A stretch of 64,000 nt of DNA from Chryseobacterium candidae (GCF_004916905.1 NZ_SDLV01000003.1:347076-411075), one strand, 5' to 3'. Shown: positions 16,311 through 25,828, counted from the first letter of the stretch. Numbers and translations are program-made. Notes: generated by a model from the sequence alone, not told the origin.

Positions 16311-17144
16311 ATGAAAAAGCTAATACTTTCATCACTGGCTGTGGCAGTGCTCTCAAGTTGTGTGTCTAATGATAATCCGGCCGACCACAGAGACAACAGC
16401 AATAACTCTCATAACAATAACACGGGTACTTCTCCACTCTTGAAAAAAGCAACTGACGTCAATCCTGGCGGCCAGCCTTATGTGGTGGAATTTAAGTATA
16501 ATGGAGACAAGCTTATAGAAACCTACAATGCATCAGATGATGATAGAGTAATTTATACTTACAGCGGAGATTATATTGCTAAGACAGAAGAGTTCATTGG
16601 CGGCTCTCTGGTTCTTATGAGAGAATTCACCTATTCCAATGGAAGACTTTCAACGGAAAAGATAACTGATAAAGAACAGGGAACGCTGATCTATACCAAA
16701 ATTTATCAGTATCTCAGTGATACCCATGTTCAGTTTGATGAATATAAAAGCGGAACTTATAATCCTTCAACAGGAACGTATTCCAATCTTGTATTTGCAC
16801 AGGTGGATGTTAATTTAACCAATGCAGGAAATGTGGCTTCAGCTAAATATACGTATAACGGAGTTACCTATAATATTACCAATACCTATGACACCTTCAA
16901 CAATCCTATGAAGAATATAAAAGGTTTTGTTAAGATTAATTTATTTGATGTGAGTGACGGGCAAATAGGGTATAATAATCTATTGAATCAAACAGAGAGT
17001 TATTCCGGTTTATCCAATGGAATCAACAAAATTACCGCAGTTTACACGCTTAACGGAGACAACTATCCTACCAAAGCTGTTACTACATATGATATCTCAG
17101 GCTATGGAACAAGTACTCATAACTGGCTTTACGAGTACTATTAA
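16311..17144 (+). CDS. Lipoprotein of unknown function
   Basis: A 277-residue predicted lipoprotein. The signal MKKLILSSLAVAVLSSC gives a lipobox LSSC with the lipidated cysteine at 17, followed by a low-complexity Asn/Ser/His linker (NSNNSHNNN). The rest is beta-rich with repeated short strands such as VVEFKYNGDKLIETY, VIYTYSGDYIAKTE and REFTYSNGRLSTEKI. This recalls the YD-type repeats of Bacteroidetes DUF4595-like lipoproteins. I recognise no catalytic motif, and surface location is inferred. It stands alone between glyS and another secreted protein. Confidence 0.75.
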   Translation: MKKLILSSLAVAVLSSCVSNDNPADHRDNSNNSHNNNTGTSPLLKKATDVNPGGQPYVVEFKYNGDKLIETYNASDDDRVIYTYSGDYIAKTEEFIGGSLVLMREFTYSNGRLSTEKITDKEQGTLIYTKIYQYLSDTHVQFDEYKSGTYNPSTGTYSNLVFAQVDVNLTNAGNVASAKYTYNGVTYNITNTYDTFNNPMKNIKGFVKINLFDVSDGQIGYNNLLNQTESYSGLSNGINKITAVYTLNGDNYPTKAVTTYDISGYGTSTHNWLYEYY

Positions 17145-17251
17145 TAATTATTTTGCATTTTAGGTTGTAAGCTTTGGAAATATTTCCAGGGCTTTTTTAT
17201 TTTTCACAACATATGAGTTAATTTATTACTTTTATCCCTCAAATTTTAACC

Positions 17252-18781
17252 ATGAAAAAAATAACGCTGATGATGTTTGGATTAATCCAGACATTTGCAT
17301 TTTCCCAGACTCAGGACCTTACAACACTCGCTGCAGGTGATCATGTGGGGATGAATGCTCTATTCGATGATAAAGACAATCTGTACGGTTACGTTTCTCT
17401 ATATTCTTACGGTAAATCCGGTGATAAGACCAAGAAGTTTGAGTATGTGATCCTGGATAAAAACCTCAACCCTGTTGCCAATAAAGAGTTTGAAGGAGAT
17501 ATCACGGCTGCCTCTTATCTGGGATATGTTGATTTTAAAGGTCAGATTATCTTAAAGCCTTCCATGATGGATTATTCTCTTGTGAAAAGCAAAGAAATAT
17601 TTACTCCGGTTTCTATGGTAATCGATCCGAAAACCAATGCTATTACCCGAAAAATATATTATGATTATCTGGAAAACGGTACTTTCAAAGAGATCAACGA
17701 ACCGAAGAGCTGGAAAGAACAGCGTAAGGAAAACAGTGATGAGAAAAAAGAAAAAGGCTACAACTACGTTTCCGCAGTAGGAGAACTGAAAGAAGGCGGT
17801 TATTTTGCTGTTGAATACAAAGACTATGGGAAGTACGAAAATAACAACAGTCTAATGAGGTTTGATGAAAACAAAAAGGAAATCTGGAGGTATAGATACA
17901 ATACTGACGGAAGTAAAAAACTGTACACTACTTTATCCGTTCTGGAAAGAGACGAAAACTATATGTACTGTATCCTGAAGAAAGTGAATGACAAGCAGAA
18001 GACATTCAGCCTCATGGTTCTTGACATGAAAACCGGAAAAGAAACCTCCAACAAACCGATTACCGGATTATCTGATGATACAATAGACAATATTGAATCC
18101 TTCTACTCCAACTACAGAAAGCTTGATAATGATAAAACTTTTGATGATAAAGTAGTTCTGTTGGGAAGAAATTATGATGATTCCGAATCTGTAGGATTTG
18201 CAAGAATGATCCTCAACAAATCTGATTTTTCAGTAGATATGAAAGCGATCAATTATGAGCCCAATATCTCTGCTTTTCTTCCAAAAGTCAACAAATATGG
18301 AATGGTAGAAAGCGGTTACATGCTTCAGACCAAAGATATGTACTTTATGAATGATGGAAGTGTAGGTATTTTATCCGAAAAATACAAACCGGCTGGTCAG
18401 TACAACGCTCCGAAGACCACTGATCTTGTATACATTTACACTGATAAAGATTTCAAAGTGAAAAATGTTCAGGTTTTTGAAAAGGAAAAATCAAAATGGG
18501 TAAACAGTGATTATCTGTTCTCCCAGTACCTCAACGGAGGAAAAGACGTGGTATTTTTCTACCGCGACTATCAAAAAGATGAAGTAACCAAACAGAAAAG
18601 ATGGAATCTGTTTATCAACACCATTATTGATGGAAAATTCAAACAGGAAATTATTCCAATCTCTGAAAAAGATAATTATGCAGTAACGCCGTATGTAGGA
18701 AAAGAAGGTTATATTCTGCTCCGTGAGTATAATGAAAAAGAAAAATTCAACAAGATCCGTTTGGAGAAATTAAATTACTAG
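17252..18781 (+). CDS. Secreted protein of unknown function
   Basis: A 509-residue protein with a signal peptide (MKKITLMMFGLIQTFAFSQ). The mature region has repeated blocks alternating Gly/Asp turns with beta strands (DDKDNLYGYVSLYSYG, DMKTGKETSNKPITGL, DGSVGILSEKYKP), which suggests a beta-propeller-like fold. I see no active-site motif and no T9SS C-terminal domain. It ends at a hairpin shared with the converging M48 peptidase gene. Confidence 0.65.
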   Translation: MKKITLMMFGLIQTFAFSQTQDLTTLAAGDHVGMNALFDDKDNLYGYVSLYSYGKSGDKTKKFEYVILDKNLNPVANKEFEGDITAASYLGYVDFKGQIILKPSMMDYSLVKSKEIFTPVSMVIDPKTNAITRKIYYDYLENGTFKEINEPKSWKEQRKENSDEKKEKGYNYVSAVGELKEGGYFAVEYKDYGKYENNNSLMRFDENKKEIWRYRYNTDGSKKLYTTLSVLERDENYMYCILKKVNDKQKTFSLMVLDMKTGKETSNKPITGLSDDTIDNIESFYSNYRKLDNDKTFDDKVVLLGRNYDDSESVGFARMILNKSDFSVDMKAINYEPNISAFLPKVNKYGMVESGYMLQTKDMYFMNDGSVGILSEKYKPAGQYNAPKTTDLVYIYTDKDFKVKNVQVFEKEKSKWVNSDYLFSQYLNGGKDVVFFYRDYQKDEVTKQKRWNLFINTIIDGKFKQEIIPISEKDNYAVTPYVGKEGYILLREYNEKEKFNKIRLEKLNY

Positions 18782-18790
18782 TATAAAAGA

Positions 18791-18842
18791 AAAGAGGCCG
18801 TCTCCTATGTTTGCAAAGTCAAATGTAGGATACAGCCTCTTT
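18791..18842. terminator. Bidirectional hairpin between converging genes
   Basis: Arms AAAGAGGC (18791-18798) and GCCTCTTT (18835-18842), with a second pairing TCCTA/TAGGA inside, lie between the stop codons of two converging genes. Confidence 0.65.
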
Positions 18843-18850
18843 ATTAGAAA

Positions 18851-20188
18851 TCACTTTACTTTCGCTATGGTTTCATTAGTCTGATAAAAGTCTGCGATAT
18901 TCTTTATTTCATCAAGACTTAAGTTCCACATAAAGTTCAGAAACTGCTGATAACTTTCACTTTGATTTTTGGGTTCTATTCTATCCAGATACCGGTTCAG
19001 ATTATAGTTTTTTCTCGCTTCATATATTTTTGAGAAACATCTTCCCAACCAGCTTTTATAATACTTTTCTTCCTCATCATCCTGTAAAAACTGCATGGCA
19101 GTATAAATTCCCAGCCCATAATCTTCTGAATGGAAATAATTGGGTAAAATCTCCATCCTCGCCGTTTTCTTTAATGTTAAGAATAGATCTGAAGGCTTTT
19201 CCGGACTAACAGAAGTTTTAAGTTCGGTAAAAGTTTTTTTAAGCATTTCAATCCTTCTGGATACTTCAGGATGTGATGCCAGAGAATCTTTGTTCAGCTT
19301 TTCTTTGTAGAAATTATAATTGTACAGGGAGAAATCTTCCTTTTTCATCCATTTTTCATTGAACGCCTGTTTGGGAAGGTTAAAAAGTTTTTTATAGGTT
19401 TCAACCTTTAATTCTCTCGGAGAAATGGTATCAAAATCCTGTAATCTCTGAAGAGCATTGACGAATTCCGCTTTCCTGAAATCACCGTTTCTGAAAAAGA
19501 CATACCCCAAAGAATCTGCCTGCATTTCACTTTGTCTTCTTTCTACTCCTTTCCTGTAGACTCTGTTTTTAAAAATATCGAAAGCTTTTTGGTTCCGGCT
19601 CTGGCTCCTGCTTGTTGTAGTGGATTTTATATTCTCAACCACCGCTTTATCCTGTTTATCCTGTTCAATAATTTTTAGAAAAGTTTTCAGGGAATGCTCC
19701 TCTATTTTATGTCCCAGCTCATGGGAAATCACTGCAGCAATCTGTTCCTCGTTATTCAGCCAGCTGTAAAGCCCCATGTTGATTACAAAGGTTCCGTCAG
19801 CAAGGCAATAGGCATTGGGAGTGTTGTCTTTGGCAATCAGAATTTTCAGATCCTGAGGAATTGTTGGGTTATTCTTTTTAAGACGTTGAATCATAAACTG
19901 TATACTGGTTTCAAATTCAGATTTAAAGATAAAATCCTTATTCTTCACCTGCTTCTCAAAGTCAGTTCCGAATTCTTTATAAATTTTGGATAATTCTGAG
20001 CCTGTTCTCCCGGAATATTGAGACTTTAATCTCTTTACAGTTGCTTCATTATTTCCTTCAAAACTCTTTAAAAATGCTTTTCTCTGTATATAATCTGCAG
20101 TATCTATCGGTTTATAAATCTGGGCCATTCCCATGATTGAAAATAAGAAGTACCCCAATACAAAAAGTTTTCTGGTCATAGTTTTCAT
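18851..20188 (-). CDS. M48 family zinc metallopeptidase
   Basis: A 445-residue exported peptidase. The zinc motif ISHELGHKIEEH (H156, E157, H160) and the downstream glutamate ligand (E221 in SEMQADSLGY) define the M48 family, whose periplasmic members take part in envelope quality control. An N-terminal signal segment ends near GMAQ. There is no TPR region of BepA type that I can see; the C-terminal 200 residues are helical. I use the ATG at 20188 rather than the preceding TTG. Confidence 0.87.
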   Translation of the reverse strand: MKTMTRKLFVLGYFLFSIMGMAQIYKPIDTADYIQRKAFLKSFEGNNEATVKRLKSQYSGRTGSELSKIYKEFGTDFEKQVKNKDFIFKSEFETSIQFMIQRLKKNNPTIPQDLKILIAKDNTPNAYCLADGTFVINMGLYSWLNNEEQIAAVISHELGHKIEEHSLKTFLKIIEQDKQDKAVVENIKSTTTSRSQSRNQKAFDIFKNRVYRKGVERRQSEMQADSLGYVFFRNGDFRKAEFVNALQRLQDFDTISPRELKVETYKKLFNLPKQAFNEKWMKKEDFSLYNYNFYKEKLNKDSLASHPEVSRRIEMLKKTFTELKTSVSPEKPSDLFLTLKKTARMEILPNYFHSEDYGLGIYTAMQFLQDDEEEKYYKSWLGRCFSKIYEARKNYNLNRYLDRIEPKNQSESYQQFLNFMWNLSLDEIKNIADFYQTNETIAKVK

Positions 20189-20279
20189 CAATTAAGAGCA
20201 AAAATAACTTATTTGCTGGTTCATTTTAAATTTTATAGCCAAATTATTCTAAATTTGTTGAAGACCCATTCATGAAAAA

Positions 20280-21413
20280 ATGAGAATACTAAAGTATATG
20301 GTAGGTGGAGCGGCAGCAGGTGCAGCGGCGGCTTATTTTTTTGGATATGATTATTTATTTAGTGGTATTTCCAAAACCTACCTTAAAGGAAAGTTGAGCG
20401 CACACATTGATGACGGAGATCTTTTTCCCAGCAATCCTATTGTAACAGAAGAGCCCAGACTCTGGGAAGAGGATTCTGAATATAACAAAAAAGACTTACC
20501 TAGACATTTAGTTGAAAACTTAAAACATTCCAGAACAGCAGCTCTGGTGGTGATAAGAAATGGGAAAATTCTTCATGAACAATACTGGGATGGCTACAAC
20601 CAGCTATCGCCAACCAATTCTTTTTCTATGGCAAAAGCAGTGACTGTGATGCTTTTGGGAAAAGCGCTGGAAGAAGGAATTATTCCGACTATCGATGAAA
20701 AACTTTCAGAATTTTATCCGGAATTTAAAAATAAACCTTTCGGAAATCAGGTTACTCTTAAAAATTTAGCTCAGATGGAAGCCGGATTAGACTGGAATGA
20801 AGACTACAACAATCCTTTTCTTCCCAATGCTAAAGCCTATTACGGAAAAAGCCTTGTAAAAGCTGTTTTTTCAAGGAAATTCAAGGAAGAACCAGGAGTC
20901 AGATTTGAATACCAAAGCGGCTCTACCCAACTTCTTGGTTTTGCTCTTCGAAAAGCATTGGATAAGCCATTGGCAAGTTATTTATCAGAAAAATTCTGGA
21001 GTCCTCTGGGAATGGAACAAAATGCCAAATGGAGTACAGATGATTATGGTATAGAAAAAGCCTATTGCTGTATTCATTCCAATGCAAGAGATTTTGCCAA
21101 ACTCGGACAGCTGTTTCTGGATGACGGAAAAGTCGGATCTCATAAGATCCTTAATGCAGATTTCATTGAACAGATGAGAACTCCAACAGAAAAGTCTGAA
21201 AACATTTATGGAATGGGGCTTTGGATCAATCATGACAATCCTATCAAACATTATTATTTTCTGGGATTGCAGGGACAGTTTATCATTATGGTTCCTGAAC
21301 ACAATATGGTTATTGTAAAAACCGGAAGTTATTCCAACAACCCTAAAAATGACAGAGGAAGACCTGATCAGGTAAAATTCCTTGTGAATGAAATTGTACA
21401 ATTATTCCAATAA
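20280..21413 (+). CDS. Serine hydrolase, class C beta-lactamase family
   Basis: A 377-residue protein with an N-terminal Ala/Gly-rich membrane segment (MVGGAAAGAAAAYFFGYDYLF). The penicillin-recognising fold shows SMAK (S116, K119) and YQS (Y211, S213). It probably acts as an esterase, amidase or DD-peptidase-like enzyme outside the cytoplasm; true beta-lactamase activity is unlikely to be inferable. The ATG overlaps the stop of a three-codon frame (20272-20283). The next gene starts two bases after its stop. Confidence 0.85.
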   Translation: MRILKYMVGGAAAGAAAAYFFGYDYLFSGISKTYLKGKLSAHIDDGDLFPSNPIVTEEPRLWEEDSEYNKKDLPRHLVENLKHSRTAALVVIRNGKILHEQYWDGYNQLSPTNSFSMAKAVTVMLLGKALEEGIIPTIDEKLSEFYPEFKNKPFGNQVTLKNLAQMEAGLDWNEDYNNPFLPNAKAYYGKSLVKAVFSRKFKEEPGVRFEYQSGSTQLLGFALRKALDKPLASYLSEKFWSPLGMEQNAKWSTDDYGIEKAYCCIHSNARDFAKLGQLFLDDGKVGSHKILNADFIEQMRTPTEKSENIYGMGLWINHDNPIKHYYFLGLQGQFIIMVPEHNMVIVKTGSYSNNPKNDRGRPDQVKFLVNEIVQLFQ

Positions 21414-21415
21414 AC

Positions 21416-22030
21416 ATGATGGAGAAGTATAGTTCTACAATTGATGCATATATTGAAAAATCACAGGATTTTGCAAAACCTATCCTGCATTACATCCGTG
21501 AAGCCGTTCATGAATTCTGTCCTGATGCCGAAGAAACGATGAAGTGGGGTTTTCCGCACTTTATCTATAAAGGGAAAAATCTTTGTGCCATGGCTTCTTT
21601 CAAACAGCATTGTACTTTTGGATTCTGGCTTGAAAGGGAAATGAAAACCATGCAGGAAATCACTCAGGATATTGAGAAAAATTCAATGTTCAGTTTAGGA
21701 AAAATTGCACAAATCGGGGATCTTCCCTCCAAACCTCAGCTGAAAAAAGCGATTAAGGAAGCCATGGAGCTTACGGATATGGGCGTTACCATGAAAAAAG
21801 CAGCTCCTTCCAAAACAGAAATGGAGGTTCCTGATTATTTTCAGGATGCCTTAAATACCCATCAGATTGCTCTTGACGTATTTTTGAAGGCTTCCCCATC
21901 TTTCCGAAAGGAATATATTACATGGATTGCAGATGCTAAAACAGAAGCTACGCGACATAAAAGAATGGATCAGGCTTTAGAATGGATCGCTGAGGGTAAA
22001 GGAAGAAACTGGAAATATGAAAGAAAATAG
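21416..22030 (+). CDS. DUF1801 / YdeI-OmdA domain protein
   Basis: A 204-residue cytoplasmic protein. The N-terminal DUF1801 domain (about 5-115) includes EETMKWGFPHFIYKGKNLCAMASFKQHCTFGFWL. The C-terminal part (about 133-204) has FQDALNTHQIALDVFLKASPSFRKEYITWIADAKTEATRHKRMDQALEWIAEGKGRNWKY, the YdeI/OmpD-associated signature. Family members have been linked to bacteriocin tolerance, but the biochemistry is unknown. It is two bases downstream of the serine hydrolase gene, so the two are surely co-transcribed. Confidence 0.85.
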   Translation: MMEKYSSTIDAYIEKSQDFAKPILHYIREAVHEFCPDAEETMKWGFPHFIYKGKNLCAMASFKQHCTFGFWLEREMKTMQEITQDIEKNSMFSLGKIAQIGDLPSKPQLKKAIKEAMELTDMGVTMKKAAPSKTEMEVPDYFQDALNTHQIALDVFLKASPSFRKEYITWIADAKTEATRHKRMDQALEWIAEGKGRNWKYERK

Positions 22031-22054
22031 ATATAAACTGCAGACGAGATATTC

Positions 22055-23326
22055 TTAATGAAATCTGAAGTTCGCTTCCGGTAATGTGTTTTTTTTCAGA
22101 AAGGCCTCATATTCCGGGGACAGTTTTGCGCGCCCAAAGGTATTTTCCCCGCTCATGCTTCCCAGTCTCACTTTATCTTTTCCAAATTTCCTGTTCATCG
22201 CATCCATAGCTTTCATCACAGGAAGGTGTTGGTTTTGAATATCTTCCTCGAAAAGACTGATCTGTCTCTGATCTTCAGGCACAAAATCATTCACCATTAC
22301 TCCTGCTCTCTTATAATGAAACCCTTCTCTGTAAACCGATTCAAAAAGCTCATTGACCACCCTTCCGATGAGAATGGACGAATTGGTAGGATTAGAAAGA
22401 ATGCGGGTCACCGCATTTTTGTATTCAGGAAGATCTTTTCTGAACCGGTTGGTTTGTACAAAAACAGTGATCATTTTACAGCAGGTATTCTGCTTTCTTA
22501 ATCTTTCCGAGCAATACATTCCAAAAGTCTCTACTCTTTCCCGTACTTCTTCTTTCTTTGTAAGCATCTGCATAAAACTTCGGGTAACCGCTATGGATTT
22601 TTTAGGAGAAGGAGCATCCAGTTCCAGCTGACGAATTCCCCTCAGTTCATGGATCATTCTTACTCCATGAATTCCCATAACTTTTCGAACCCACATTTCA
22701 GGTTTCTGAAGAAGATCCCATGCCTTGTATACCCCATTGTCATTCATTTTGGCAGCAAGCCTTCTCCCTATTCCCCACACGTCTCCTATATTGAGCCATT
22801 TCAAAGCTTTTTCAATTTTCTCAGGAGTATCCAGAATATACACTCCTTTAAATTTATCCGGAAATTCTTTTACGATTCTGTTTGCCACTTTACATAAAGT
22901 CTTGGTGGGCGCAATTCCTATACTTACCGGAATATTTTCTTTCTCATCAATCTCATTTCTGATCTTGAGACAATATTCATAAATATCAATGTACTTGAAT
23001 CCCGTCAAATCAAGAAAAAGCTCATCAATACTGTAAACCTCATGATCAAGAACATACGATTTAGCGATATTAATAACCTGCTGGCTTTTGTAATTATACA
23101 GTTCAAATTTTGCTGAAAAGCTTTTTACATCATATTTCTGAAAAAGCTCTTTATATTTGAATGCAGGAGCAGCCATAGGAATCCCCAGATCCTTTGCCTC
23201 TTTGCTTCTGGACACAACACATCCATCGTTGTTGGATAATACCACAACGGGTTTGCCTTCAAGGTCAGGATCTAAAGTCCTTTCACACGAAACAAAAAAA
23301 TTGTTACAATCTACCAGAGCATACAT
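22055..23326 (-). CDS. umuC: Y-family DNA polymerase, UmuC type
   Basis: A 423-residue error-prone translesion polymerase. The catalytic acids lie in MYALVDCNNFFVSCER (D6) and YSIDELFLDLTGF. VVLSNNDGCVVSRSKEAKDLGIPMA and DVWGIGRRLAAKMNDNGVYKAWDL (helix-hairpin-helix) are typical of UmuC rather than DinB. The usual partner umuD is not adjacent, so it must be elsewhere. A -7 box (23352-23359) and an imperfect palindrome overlap the start region, suggesting SOS-type repression. Confidence 0.93.
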   Translation of the reverse strand: MYALVDCNNFFVSCERTLDPDLEGKPVVVLSNNDGCVVSRSKEAKDLGIPMAAPAFKYKELFQKYDVKSFSAKFELYNYKSQQVINIAKSYVLDHEVYSIDELFLDLTGFKYIDIYEYCLKIRNEIDEKENIPVSIGIAPTKTLCKVANRIVKEFPDKFKGVYILDTPEKIEKALKWLNIGDVWGIGRRLAAKMNDNGVYKAWDLLQKPEMWVRKVMGIHGVRMIHELRGIRQLELDAPSPKKSIAVTRSFMQMLTKKEEVRERVETFGMYCSERLRKQNTCCKMITVFVQTNRFRKDLPEYKNAVTRILSNPTNSSILIGRVVNELFESVYREGFHYKRAGVMVNDFVPEDQRQISLFEEDIQNQHLPVMKAMDAMNRKFGKDKVRLGSMSGENTFGRAKLSPEYEAFLKKNTLPEANFRFH

Positions 23327-23331
23327 GACAA

Positions 23332-23359
23332 TTGTATAGTAAAATTCTACACAAAATTA
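23332..23359 (-). promoter_or_regulatory. umuC promoter with candidate SOS operator
   Basis: TAATTTTG reads on the minus strand at 23359-23352. Arms TTGTATAG (23332-23339) and CTACACAA (23347-23354), with one mismatch, form a palindrome over the expected transcription start just before the umuC ATG. Confidence 0.5.
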
Positions 23360-23446
23360 TAGTTTTTAAAGAATAAAACAATCTTTTAAACCATAATTAA
23401 CATCACATTTAACAATCTGAAAAACAAATGAATAAAATTTTTAAAC

Positions 23447-23481
23447 ACGACATGTTTTGTCGCATTAACGCTTTAATTTTG
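23447..23481 (+). promoter_or_regulatory. Repeated promoter module, copy 2
   Basis: ACGACA...TTTTGTCG starts at 23447 and TAATTTTG is at 23474-23481. The arms CGACA/TGTCG are perfect. It points into the 3' end of the CPA1 antiporter on the opposite strand, with no + strand gene following. Confidence 0.7.
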
Positions 23482-23509
23482 TTTTCAAAAACATTGATTG
23501 TGATACGGA

Positions 23510-25093
23510 TTAAATCATCCGCAAACGTTCTTCCTCAAGATCGAGCTGATAGAGTTGATGGCGGATAATTTCTTCGTTGACAGAAATATCTTTATTCAAT
23601 TCTGAAAGAAACTGTCTTTGGCTTTCCAGCATTTCAAAAAAGATATCTTTGGTCTTTTCATTCATCCAGTCTGTATTATGAGTCTGTATTTTTTCCTCCC
23701 ATTGTTTCAGCATTCTTTCTAATCCTGCATGGCTGTTCAGTTCATTTTCATGCTTATTTTTAAGAAAATGATAAACATGCTGTTTCAGTTGATGTTTTAT
23801 TTCTTCCCTCGTCTTTTTATCTTTCTCTTCATCTGTAAAATCATCAAATACATGTCCGTATTTTATAAAGTAGGGCAAAGTAAGTCCTTGTACGAGTAAG
23901 GTAAGCAGAATCACAACGAAAGTAATAAATAGGATAAGGTTTCTGTTGGGAAAAGGGAGTCCGTTTTCAAGGGTAATCGGAATGGCAAGTGCAGCAGCCA
24001 ATGAGACAACACCTCTCATCCCCGTCCATCCGAGCATCAGAGGCATCAACAGGCGTCTTTTTGCAGAAGAAGCACGAGGAGCAACACTTGGTCGGAAAAT
24101 CAATGTAGCCAGCATAGCAGCATAAGAACTTATGATTCTGGCGGCAATCAGAATACCGGTCACCAACACTCCATATTGGATAGCAATTCTTAAAGGAATT
24201 CCTTCAGACCGCAGCCCTCCCACAATTTCAGGAAGTTCGAGTCCTATTATTAAGAATACAATACCATTCAGAATAAATACAAAGCTTTGCCATACGCTAT
24301 ACCCCATAATACGGCTGGTACTGTTTAAAAATATCAATCTTTTACCTGACATATAAAGCCCTCCGCAAACTACAGCCAACACCCCGGAAGAATGAAACTG
24401 TTCTGCAATCCAATACATAAGATAAGGTTCAATAAGTGTGAGTGCAATATCTGAAGAAGCTTCTGTAGGAAGTCTTTTGTGAGCCTGTACAAAAATCCAT
24501 GCCACTAGTAACCCGATTCCTGCCCCGCCTATTACCATCCATAAAAAATCCAGCGAAGCTTCCTGCCATATAAACTGTCCTGTTCCTACAGCAATTAAAG
24601 CAAAACGGAATATAATGAGTGAAGATGCATCATTCAGCAAACTTTCTCCTTCCAGAATAGCAGATGTAGTGGAGGGTATCTTTACAAACTTCATAATGGC
24701 TCCTGTACTCACGGCATCTGGTGGAGATACGATACCACCAAGCAAAAACCCGAGAGCAAGTGTAAATCCGGGAATAAAATAATTAGCCGTCACTGCTACT
24801 GCCAGTGCCGTAAAAAATACTACCAAAAAAGCAAAGCTTCCGATAATACGCCACCATCGTTTCATTTCTTTAAAGGAAATTGACCATGCTGCTTCAAATA
24901 AAAGAGGAGGTAAAAAGATAAAAAAAATAAGATCGGGATTGATCTTTACAACCGGAAGACCTGGCACAAAACTGACCAGCAATCCGAATACAACGAGCAA
25001 AATAGGGTAAGCAATTTTTAGCTTTGCAGCCCACATATTGAGCAGCACAATGGCCACAATCATGGCTAATAAAAAAGGTAGGATAGTATGCAT
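23510..25093 (-). CDS. CPA1 family Na+/H+ antiporter
   Basis: A 527-residue inner-membrane antiporter with about 12 membrane segments over residues 1-405, including the conserved FLPPLLFEAAWSI and GGIVSPPDAVSTGAIMKF ion-binding region and EGESLLNDASSLIIF. The C-terminal 115 residues are charged and helical, a cytoplasmic regulatory tail. It exchanges Na+ or K+ for protons for pH and salt homeostasis. It is a single-gene unit on the minus strand. Confidence 0.92.
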   Translation of the reverse strand: MHTILPFLLAMIVAIVLLNMWAAKLKIAYPILLVVFGLLVSFVPGLPVVKINPDLIFFIFLPPLLFEAAWSISFKEMKRWWRIIGSFAFLVVFFTALAVAVTANYFIPGFTLALGFLLGGIVSPPDAVSTGAIMKFVKIPSTTSAILEGESLLNDASSLIIFRFALIAVGTGQFIWQEASLDFLWMVIGGAGIGLLVAWIFVQAHKRLPTEASSDIALTLIEPYLMYWIAEQFHSSGVLAVVCGGLYMSGKRLIFLNSTSRIMGYSVWQSFVFILNGIVFLIIGLELPEIVGGLRSEGIPLRIAIQYGVLVTGILIAARIISSYAAMLATLIFRPSVAPRASSAKRRLLMPLMLGWTGMRGVVSLAAALAIPITLENGLPFPNRNLILFITFVVILLTLLVQGLTLPYFIKYGHVFDDFTDEEKDKKTREEIKHQLKQHVYHFLKNKHENELNSHAGLERMLKQWEEKIQTHNTDWMNEKTKDIFFEMLESQRQFLSELNKDISVNEEIIRHQLYQLDLEEERLRMI

Positions 25094-25271
25094 TAATATT
25101 GTGTTTTATCCGTCATATTTACTACTTCTATTTGATTTTTAAAAATTTAAAAGCAAATTTTCTCATTTTTTTGTGTATAGATTAATTTAAGCATTTCTGA
25201 ATATGTCTCCCTTTTATGTTTTCATCCTCTGATAGAATGTTATATAATTTTAATCAAAATTCAAATAAAAC

Positions 25272-25306
25272 ACGTCAAGTTTCGTCGCATCCGCGCTATA
25301 CTTTTG
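25272..25306 (+). promoter_or_regulatory. Repeated promoter module, copy 3 (M15 peptidase)
   Basis: ACGTCA...TTTCGTCG starts at 25272 and TACTTTTG is at 25299-25306. The peptidase ATG follows at 25328. A TTG at 25304 that would extend the reading frame is part of the -7 box. Confidence 0.75.
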
Positions 25307-25327
25307 TCCTGTAACAAAATAAGAAAT

Positions 25328-25828
25328 ATGGACAAAGTAACCTTAGAAAGAATTCAGAAGCTTCACCCGTTGGTAAGAGATGAAGTGAAGCAAATTATAC
25401 AGGAATGTGATGAAGCACTTACCGGAAGAGCCAAAGTACGGATCACTCAGGGATTAAGATCTTTTGAAGAGCAGGAAAAGCTGTATGCAATCGGAAGAAT
25501 TACTTCAGGAAAAAAAGTAACCAATGCAAAGGCAGGACAAAGTATTCACAATTATGGCCTGGCAGTAGACATCTGTCTTATGATTGACGGGAAAACAGCA
25601 AGTTGGGATACGGCAAAAGACTGGGATAATGACAACGTTGCAGACTGGTACGAATGTGTAAAAATATTTGCCCGCCACGGCTGGGATTGGGGTGGAAACT
25701 GGAAAACATTTAAAGATCTTCCCCACTTTGAAAAAAAGAACATCCCTTCTAAAAAAGGACCTGTAAAAACCAGCTGGAGAAAGCTTTTGAAGATGCCAAA
25801 AGACCAGCAGAATTACGTTGTTTTTTAG
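25328..25828 (+). CDS. M15 family peptidase, phage-endolysin-like
   Basis: A 166-residue peptidase of the M15 VanY/endolysin type. Zinc ligands are H74 and D81 (SIHNYGLAVDIC) and H133 (LPHFE), as in the L-alanyl-D-glutamate endopeptidases of T5-like phages. It has no signal peptide, so it would reach peptidoglycan only by lysis, a holin-like route or another export system. It directly follows promoter copy 3. No holin gene is seen beside it. Lysis of the producing cell or release of particles is an inference from its shared promoter. Confidence 0.88.
   Translation: MDKVTLERIQKLHPLVRDEVKQIIQECDEALTGRAKVRITQGLRSFEEQEKLYAIGRITSGKKVTNAKAGQSIHNYGLAVDICLMIDGKTASWDTAKDWDNDNVADWYECVKIFARHGWDWGGNWKTFKDLPHFEKKNIPSKKGPVKTSWRKLLKMPKDQQNYVVF

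Noticed and set aside
20280..21413. Beta-lactamase resistance gene
   Set aside because: SxxK and YxS are shared by many esterases and peptidases of this fold, and the rest of the protein is not diagnostic for a class C beta-lactamase.
22055..23326. UmuC as part of a mobile element
   Set aside because: No umuD, transposase or composition change lies beside it. Its neighbours are ordinary chromosomal genes.
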